Assembly: GCA_029204225.1 (NCBI GenBank)
Contig: CM055092.1
Coordinates: 29,250,359 to 29,314,358, forward strand
DNA: 64,000 bases
Origin: Diphasiastrum complanatum
Taxonomy: Eukaryota; Streptophyta; Lycopodiopsida; Lycopodiales; Lycopodiaceae
Direction: 5' to 3'
The position numbers and the translations under genes were made by a program. Of the stretch, positions 57,270 to 64,000 are shown in pieces; position 1 is the first letter of the stretch, and each line of letters starts with the position of its first letter. The notes below the pieces were generated by a model, which did not search any database, was not told the DNA's origin, and worked only from the letters and a program-made list of their open reading frames with translations.

Positions 57270-58700
57270 GATCAGACTTGCTGAACTGGCGGAGCAGGCT
57301 GCAAAACTTGCGTAATCGGCTGCCATTCACCGGGGTATCAAATCGTTTTCCATCCAAGTATTCAAGAATTACTGCGCCATTTCACTTTATACGGGCCTTC
57401 ACCGGTAAACTTCAACTTTCCCTTGATCAGCTTGGTTTTGTACATCAATGCCAGATCTCCTGCTTTCAGATCTTTTTGTGTAATCGACGATCGTGCCATG
57501 CCTTGTGGCATGCTTTCTCTACTGCTAAGGCATGAACTGCCATCAATCGGGTTTCACATAATTTGTGCAACGCTTCATGACGGAGCTGTAAAGACTTATC
57601 ATCATTTAATCGTTCTGTTGCCACTATACATAAGGATGGGATCAAACATTCAATTGGCAGGACAACATCTTGACCATAAACCAGTTGAAAAGGTGTTTGA
57701 TTTGTACTATTTTTGTAAGCAGTTCTGAATGCCCATAATGTTGCGTACAGTTTATGTTCCCAATCGAACCGACTCGCTACAACTGTCTTTGTCATAAGGG
57801 TGCAGAGAATCTTATTGGAAGATTCAGCTTGGCCATTCCCTCTAGGATAGTAGGGAGTACTGAATCTACGTATAACAAAAAAATCTTCCAGTAAACACTT
57901 TATTGTTTGATTTACAAAGTGTGTACCCCGGTCACTGACAATTTTGATTGGACATCCAAATTTGATTATAATATTTTCATATAGAAACTTGGCCATAGAT
58001 TTCGCATCAGCAACTTTGACAGCTTTGGCTTCAACCCACTTGGTCATATAATCAGTTGTGATGATAATGTATCGGGCCTGAGATCCTTGTGCGGCAGGCT
58101 GAATAGGTCCAACATAATCTAGTCCCCATTTTTTAAATGGTGCTTGCGATGAAACCGGATGGAAGAGTTCATAGTTCTGTCGAGTAGGTCGTCGTGCTCG
58201 CTGGCAAACATCACATGTTTGAATAAAAATTTTTGTGTCCTTGTGAAGCGTAGGCCACCAACAACCTGATTGTAAAAGTTTGCAAACAGTAATATCTGTA
58301 GAGAAGTGTCCTCCACCCATGCCATCATGTGAAAACATGATTAAATCTGGTACTTCATGCGGTAAAACAAACCTTTGTAAAATATTATTTGATCCACGAC
58401 GATACAATTGTCCTGAAATTAATTGATAAGGTTGAGCCTTATGAATCAATTGTCTCTTTTGTACTTTTGTCAAGGAGTCATTCGGTTGTTTTAGCATCAG
58501 GTACTCAACAATATCTGCTGCCCACTCGAGTACTGCTTCAACATAGAACAATGCAGCATCTGGTAGCTCATCATCCACTACAGTATTAACTGGTGCAGAT
58601 TCAAATCGCGAAACGTGATCGGTTAGATAATGTTGCTTGCCCTTTCGAACCACAATTCGAAAGTCAAATTCAGTCAATAACAATAACCATCTTGCAATAC
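57270..58700 (-). pseudogene. Ty3/gypsy integrase
   Basis: Frame 58758-57466 contains the HHCC zinc finger (SHDGMGGGHFSTDIT ... CDVCQR), the DD35E core (LDYVGPI, SDRGTHF, GQAESSNK), then YGQDVVLPIE. A one-base slip in the A run near 57480 shifts into DLKAGDLALMYKTK and a GEGPYKV motif (the GPY/F module), ending near 57270. No chromodomain is visible. The catalytic triad is intact, but frames are broken at both ends. Confidence 0.9.
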
Positions 58701-59250
58701 GTCCAATATTGCATGTCTTGTTTACCAAGTAACAGTTGATAATCTGTATAAAATGCAAAGTGCATTTCCATGAGGTAGTGACAAAATTTCCGAACAGAAA
58801 AGATCATGGCTAATGCCTCACGTTCTGTTGTTGAATAATTCTTTTCTAGATCTGTAAGCTGTCTGCTTGCAAATTGTATAGGATAATATTTCTTATAGTC
58901 ACTTGGCTGCGTCAAAACTGATCCAATGGCGTATTTTGAGACAAGTATGAACATGAAACTCTATCGTCCAATCTGGAAAACGCAGTATTGGTGCTGAAGT
59001 TAATGCTTTTTTTAATTTTTCAAAGGCTTCTAACACTTGTACTGTCCAAATAGGAACAATAGTCAGTTTGTATATAGGTCGTGCTAAATCCACAAAAAAG
59101 ATAATAAAGATTTGATAGTAGTTCACATGACCCGTAAACACATAAACTCGTTGCTAGCGGTGGCAATTTCGCAATAGCTTTGATCTTAGAATAATCCGTG
59201 GCAATACCATGTCTTGATATCACATGTCCAAGCACAACTTCGTGGGAAAC
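58670..59250 (-). pseudogene. Ty3/gypsy RNase H and RT connection
   Basis: Frames 59235-59020, 59141-58899 and 58954-58670 carry MLGHVISRHGI (end of RT), APILRFPDW, then YPIQFASRQLTDLEKNYSTTEREALAMI and FAFYTDYQLLLGK, the Ty3 RNase H. Three frame changes within 580 bp. Confidence 0.88.
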
Positions 59251-59922
59251 TCATATCTGACATTTTTTTTTATTTAGAGAAATATGATATTTGCGGCATC
59301 TTTCAAATACTTTCTCCAATCGATCCAGGTGGTCTGTATGTGTACTATGAACCCCCAAGTCGTCCAAGTAAATTTCAAGAAATTTTTGTACATAATCTTT
59401 AAAAGAAAATTGTATTACTCTTTGGAATGAACTTGGTGCATTACAGAAACCAAACGACATTATTTTGTAAGCATAGGTGCCCCATTCTGTTGCAAAAGTA
59501 GTTTTATGGCGATCGGCAGGTGCAATCTTAACCTGGTTGTAACCACTAAATCCATCCAAGAAACCCGTTCCAGCAAGGTGATCCAAAATTCTTTCAATGA
59601 AAGGTAACAGAAAGTGATCCTTTTGTGTCACGATCTCATAAATAAAATCAGCATCACGGAATCTTTGGAGTTCTTTCTTTATCAGGTCCGCCACATTAGG
59701 ATTACAGCGATAGAACTTTGTAACCTTTGAAACTGCATCAGGTACTAAAGATATGGTATATTTAATCACTGATGTCGGAATATCCTTCAAATCTTGATAA
59801 GTCCATGCAAAGCAATCTTGATACTTAATAAGTAACAAACGGAGTGCTTGATACTGTTCAGGAGTAAGTTGTGATCCAACTTGTACAATCTTTTCTGGTT
59901 CTCCTGGTTCGGCAAGATTCAT
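59251..59922 (-). pseudogene. Ty3/gypsy reverse transcriptase
   Basis: 223-residue frame: QYQALRLLLIKYQDCFAWTY, FIYEIVTQKDHFLLPFIERILDHLAGTGFLDGFSGYNQV, TTFATEWGTYAYKIMSFGFCNAPSSFQRVI, then IYLDDLGVHS (YLDD catalytic box) and KKCQI. The frame is nearly normal, but part of the fingers is shortened (the KKNGKWR stretch is missing between QKDHF and FIERI). Confidence 0.92.
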
Positions 59923-60729
59923 TGGTTCATCCTAGTTGGGCCATCATAAACCTCTTTAGATTCCGGCATATGTTCTTCAGGTTCACGATGTGCTTTATAA
60001 CATTTAAAATGTTCAGGCATATCATGCTGGACTACATCTGTTTGTTCTTTTTCGAAAGGACTTGTCTTGGATCTTCGCTTAGCCTTCTTAGCAAGAATTG
60101 ATCATGGAGGTGATGACTTTCGAGATGATAAATCTTTCTTCACAGGTGAGGACTTCCTAGATGATGATGTTTTACTAGAAATCTGACTTGAAGAATTACC
60201 CCCGGCTTTTCCTTTGTCTTTATCCAATAAGGGTGCCACTTTCTCTGAATCAATCTTTCGAGGGGGATTTTCCCATTTCAGGACCGTATTATAATGTTGC
60301 TTAGCTTGTTTCTTCTTCATCGATCATGTGATCCTATCTTCCTTTAATATAACTACTTTGGACGGTTTTACTATAAGTTCATCAAGAACATTACGCACTC
60401 CAAATCTGGTCGGATCCATATGATTTAGAATCTGCTCATCCATAAGTTCTGCATTGCCATCATAAGTCAAGGCATGACTCACAGAAATGAGTTTATCCTT
60501 AATCAGATCTGGTATAGGTTCCGTTGATATCCAGGCTACATTCAGCACATTCAGTGGAAACATGATTGGTGTATCCAAAGTTCAACCTAATAAAGAAATC
60601 TCGTTCAAATCTGATTGATTATCTTGTTGACACATATATCCTGCTTGTACAGTCAATTGTTGCAAGAGCTTCATTCCAATTGACAGTATCTGTTTGAGAA
60701 TCGTAATAAACTCCCAAATTTTTCTCTGG
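59923..60729 (-). pseudogene. Ty3/gypsy protease-RT linker, frameshifted
   Basis: Frames 60578-60324 (MDTPIMFPLNVLN) and 60320-60102 (Lys/Ser-rich, KSSPVKKDLSSRKSSPP) are separated by single stops. The Lys/Ser-rich part is low complexity. Position between protease and RT supports the assignment; no domain is recognised. Confidence 0.6.
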
Positions 60730-61377
60730 TCAATCACAAGTATGATCTGTTGTTGACAAATTGTCATCCTCTTTTTGAACCACTGGTTTGATAGTCCAAG
60801 TTGTAGGATCAATTTTAACTACACGTTCATGATTTTCAAAAGTGATTTTTCTGGTACCCCAGTTATGGATTACTTGCGCAACTCGTAACCATGGACGTCC
60901 TAATAGAATTCGGTAGACATTTGGTGCTTCTGATAAGTCCATCACTATGAAAGTAATGACGAACTGTACTCCCGCAATTCTGACAGGTATATCTTCCACC
61001 ATTCCTCGTGGACAAACTGTCATTTGATCAGCTAGCTTAATAGCAAAAGTAGCAGGCTTAATCTTTGTAAGGCCCCATTTTGCACATAGCTTTGTAGAAA
61101 TCAGGTTAACTCCTGAACCTCCATCTATCACGACTGCTTCTTTAGGAAATTGTCTATGCTGTATCGGCATAGTGATATTCTTTTGTTCACTTTCCCAAGC
61201 GGCTCCAACATGGAGTACTTTGTTAGATTCTTCAAATCCAGCACAAAAAAGAGGCTCATGATGGACTTCTGGTTCTTCTTGAGCTAACTTTTGTGCTAAG
61301 ACTTCTTTTGCTTTTGGCACCAACTTCAGGAACTCTCCCAATGAAATATTGATCTTGCTAGACAAAACGCTCATGAG
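60730..61377 (-). pseudogene. Ty3/gypsy aspartic protease
   Basis: Frame 61374-60730: VVIDGGSGVNLIS occupies the place of the D-(S/T)-G active site, with Gly replacing Ser/Thr; then VQFVITFIVMDLS and RILLGRPWLR, the conserved flap-to-C-terminal motifs of retropepsin-like domains. It is cut off from gag by the solo LTR at 61378-61969. Confidence 0.85.
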
Positions 61378-61969
61378 TAATCTACTTGAATGATCTTTGG
61401 TTAGAAAGAGAAATACACTACCAATCTCACCAATGTAGAAAAATCAGCATCTACACACAATTTGAGATGCAAACACTAATAGAACTTGATCAAACTTGAA
61501 TGAAATGATTATGTATTGTTGTTATCCGTACAAAACTAGCAAGCTACTGTATTTCACACATGTGGATCCAAAAAATAACAAATATAGATCATTCTACACA
61601 TAGAATTGCAAGCAATCACCAAGATAGTGCACCAATGGATAGTAGAAGCCAAGAGAACCATGTATAAGCATGAAATGAAATAGAGAAGAGAGAAGATGAC
61701 TCTCTCCACGAGTTACATCCTTTTATAGTAGGTCCAAATGCTAACCCTACTAATTTTGGGTCTAGATTCAATGTACCCAACTTATTCAAATTGAATCTAC
61801 TCAAACTCGCATTCTATCTTTCCCACACTTTCAAAAAGTGTTTATTCAAATGAAATTTAGACTAATGAACTTTGAAAAGTCAACCTCTAAGTCTAAAACA
61901 AGTTTTGGCCTCAATATGCCAAATATGAAAATATTGCAAAATGTGATGAAACTAGTTGAATCTTTCACA
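61378..61969 (-). mobile_element. copia-A solo LTR inside the gypsy element
   Basis: Matches the copia-A LTR (41400-42019) and ends GAATCTTTCACA. A perfect 5 bp ATGAG duplication flanks it (61373-61377, 61970-61974). The first about 29 bp of the LTR (TGTGAAAGACTTC...) are missing: it begins TAATCTACTTG right after ATGAG. It contains TTTCACACATGTGGA, a decayed form of the palindrome. Confidence 0.92.
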
Positions 61970-61974
61970 ATGAG

Positions 61975-63741
61975 TAGTTCTGTATGCGGTGCTTCTGGTT
62001 TAGTCATCTTGAAGGGTTCTTCGAGATGATGTAACTGATCATTCATATCCGTACGTAAATTTTTTGGCAGCTGCAATGGTGAAGACTGAACTTCAGCTGT
62101 TGCTTTAGCAGCTTCAAGCTCCTCTTCTTCTTGCAGATGTTTGATCCACTGTCTCATATCTCGATATCTTTGTTTTTCTGTATTAAGATTAGAATAGACT
62201 CCCGATGTTGTTGGTATATCATTCAATGGTATAGAATCAGTAGTTACTGGATCCATTACTGGTTCTTTTTGCTTCTGTGCTCTGGTGACCACCATCAAGG
62301 GTGCGCTTGGTTTATTCTGAGCTACTGGTCTTTGCCTGATTGTTATCAAATTTACAGGTGCTGTAGCTGGTAGTGGCTTCGGTCTTGTTGGACAGTCTTT
62401 ATAGCAATGCCCGTAACCACAGTCACGATAAAATGGTACAAATTTTTTTTTATTTGGGCATTCTACAGCTCTGTGATTTTCTCCACATGCAAAGCATCCG
62501 AGTGGTGCCTTGGTCCAATTCCTGGAAGCTTGCTGTTGAGCAACAGCATAAATGGCATATTGTTCTGAAGATCCACCTGAAGATCCACTTGCTTGATCAT
62601 TTCCATAGTTCCATTGCTCATCATTTCCGTAAGGTTTCGGTTCCATCAAATTGGCTGGAGGAGCGGAGTGCTTTGGTGGAGCAGGTAAAGCTAAACGTTC
62701 CGAGTATCCAAGAGCAAATTGTTGCGGTCTTACTGTTGGATTACCTCCATTTTGTGGTTCTCGATATCCCATTTGGACATACCGTTGTTGAATTATCCGA
62801 GGGTTGAAGTTGCAAAAAGCAGTCTCATGATCAGGTGAATTACACAGATGGCAAACACTGATTTCCATTCATTTTTTCAATTGAAGACACTCGTTCATTG
62901 TGTGGTTTCCTGTACAAATAGAACACCAAACATTATCCCTAGTAGGAAAAGTCTTTGCAAGCTTTTCAGGTTCGTTGTTTGCTTTCCCGTGGAAATTTTC
63001 CAATGCTTTAGACTTCTCATCAAATTGCAACTGCAATTTTTCCATCTGTTTCTGTTGGTTCTTCCCAAGTTTCTCGAACTCATTGAGCATCATTTCTATA
63101 GTAGCATTGGCATTTGTTGATGCAATAGTGGTGGATGTCATAGTAGTCTGCCCTGCTGTATAAGGCAACATACTGATATTTGGCTCCTCATCTGAATCTT
63201 CATCCTCCTCCCAAATTGCATCGTCCATAGCATCTTGTAAGAGTGCATACTCATTATGGCATTTCAACTCACGTTTGATCTGTTTAGGTAGACCTGACAA
63301 AAACCACATAATCATTGCATTTTCGTTAATCAATTCAGGTTCGCATTCAGATCTAAGACGTTTCACCCGTTCAATGTAATCTCGAACCATTTCCCGCTTT
63401 TCCATTTTAATTTTACTTAAAAGTAGGAAAGGGTCTTCCATAAACTTTCGGGATTTGAACCATGTGATTTGGGCTCGCTTAACAACCTCCCAATCTGTAC
63501 GCTCAGTTTCATCTTGATTATAGTACCAATCTTGTGTTGTGTCTATTAAGACCATAGGAAACAGCTTAGGTTTATCTTGAAGATAAATCTCACCATAGAC
63601 TTCACAAGATTCAACATAGATCTGAAGAAATCTAACTGGATCTGTTAATCCATTATATTTGGGTAGATCCAATCGGGGTGGTCTTCTAACAATAATTGGA
63701 TTGACTTCCTGTGGAGCAGTTCCAGGGACAACCATCTTCAC
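61975..63741 (-). pseudogene. Ty3/gypsy gag with four zinc-knuckle-like motifs
   Basis: ATG at 63741 opens the frame to 62869, with LDLPKYNGLTDPVRFLQIY (capsid-like) and WEVVKRAQITWFKSRKF; then CSICTGNHTMNEC, a knuckle with a short spacer. An in-frame TGA (AAA AAA TGA ATG) separates it from frame 62868-61846, which holds CHLCNSPDHETAFC, CFACGENHRAVEC and CGYGHCYKDC. Gag coats element RNA. Leaky termination at that stop is possible but unproven. Confidence 0.85.
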
Positions 63742-64000
63742 AAATTTAGATCAAATAGATAATGAGATTGGATCTAGATTTTCAAAAAACTATCTCAGAT
63801 TAGATCTACCAGATGTATTCCACTTTTCAATAATCTGATTCTATATGATAAAAAAACTTTTCGAAATTCATCAATTGATACTTCTCAAAAATGATAAATC
63901 TCTCAGAATCCAAATCAGAATATATCAGATTTGATCCAAATTTTGACAGAGATATGATCTAGAAAATTAGATCAAAAAATAGGACTAGCGAAGGTTCACT
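63742..64000 (-). other. gypsy leader, running out of the window
   Basis: AT-rich, GATC-rich untranslated DNA before gag. The last bases carry CTAGCGAAGGTTCACT, a word family also seen at 56676-57015, so the 5' LTR may start near or past the window end. No primer binding site recognised. Confidence 0.5.

Overview
This window is plant nuclear DNA from a large, transposon-packed genome. The evidence is several decayed Ty1/copia families, one Ty3/gypsy element, solo LTRs carrying target-site duplications, initiator-methionine-type primer binding sites, GT-AG introns, and one intact intron-containing 2-oxoglutarate/Fe(II) oxygenase gene. I cannot name the species. Family assignments rest on motifs read by eye.

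Layout. 1-685 holds the 3' half of an unrecognised transposon-associated gene (here 'gene Y'), minus strand. 686-6205 and 18334-23606 are two copies of one 5.3-5.5 kb segment (block A). Each carries a copia integrase scrap, a gene-Y 5' scrap in inverted orientation, a (CT)n tract and a G run. 6885-9856 and 47588-50205 are two copies of block B, a copia RT remnant joined to the gene-Y 5' part; only the first carries a 377 bp MITE. 9857-11565, 36876-42019 and 42020-44603 are three copies of one copia family (copia-A). 11873-13740 is another copia 3' half with an LTR.

14012-18196 and 23869-31508 are the arms of a large inverted duplication with block A copy 2 as spacer. Each arm has a piece of the oxygenase gene at the outer end, a GC-rich foldback element, and a ULP1/SENP-type (C48) SUMO-protease-like gene running inward. 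The right arm was later enlarged by a solo LTR (24084-24779) and a 3.3 kb non-coding LTR element (24864-28128). The left arm received a solo LTR of the first family (14615-15421). In all three cases the other arm keeps the empty site. The outer end of the right arm runs into the intact oxygenase gene (31265-33204); the left copy is a 5' stump with a 188 bp (GA)n.

The most striking content is the N-terminal region of the protease gene. In the left arm it is a coiled-coil protein. In the right arm that segment is replaced by a divergent histone H3 gene (29098-29530) with its own TATA box and a duplicated G-box module, running in the same direction toward the protease coding region. At 49405-52580 the fuller gene Y converges on another protease remnant, suggesting that gene Y and the protease are the two genes of one DNA-transposon-like family.

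44604-53640 is mostly nested copia and gene-Y material with a near-perfect hairpin. 53681-56535 contains two broken copia fragments and an unrecognised ORF. 57270-63741 is a minus-strand Ty3/gypsy gag-pol, frameshifted and split by a copia-A solo LTR. The only gene that looks functional is the oxygenase.
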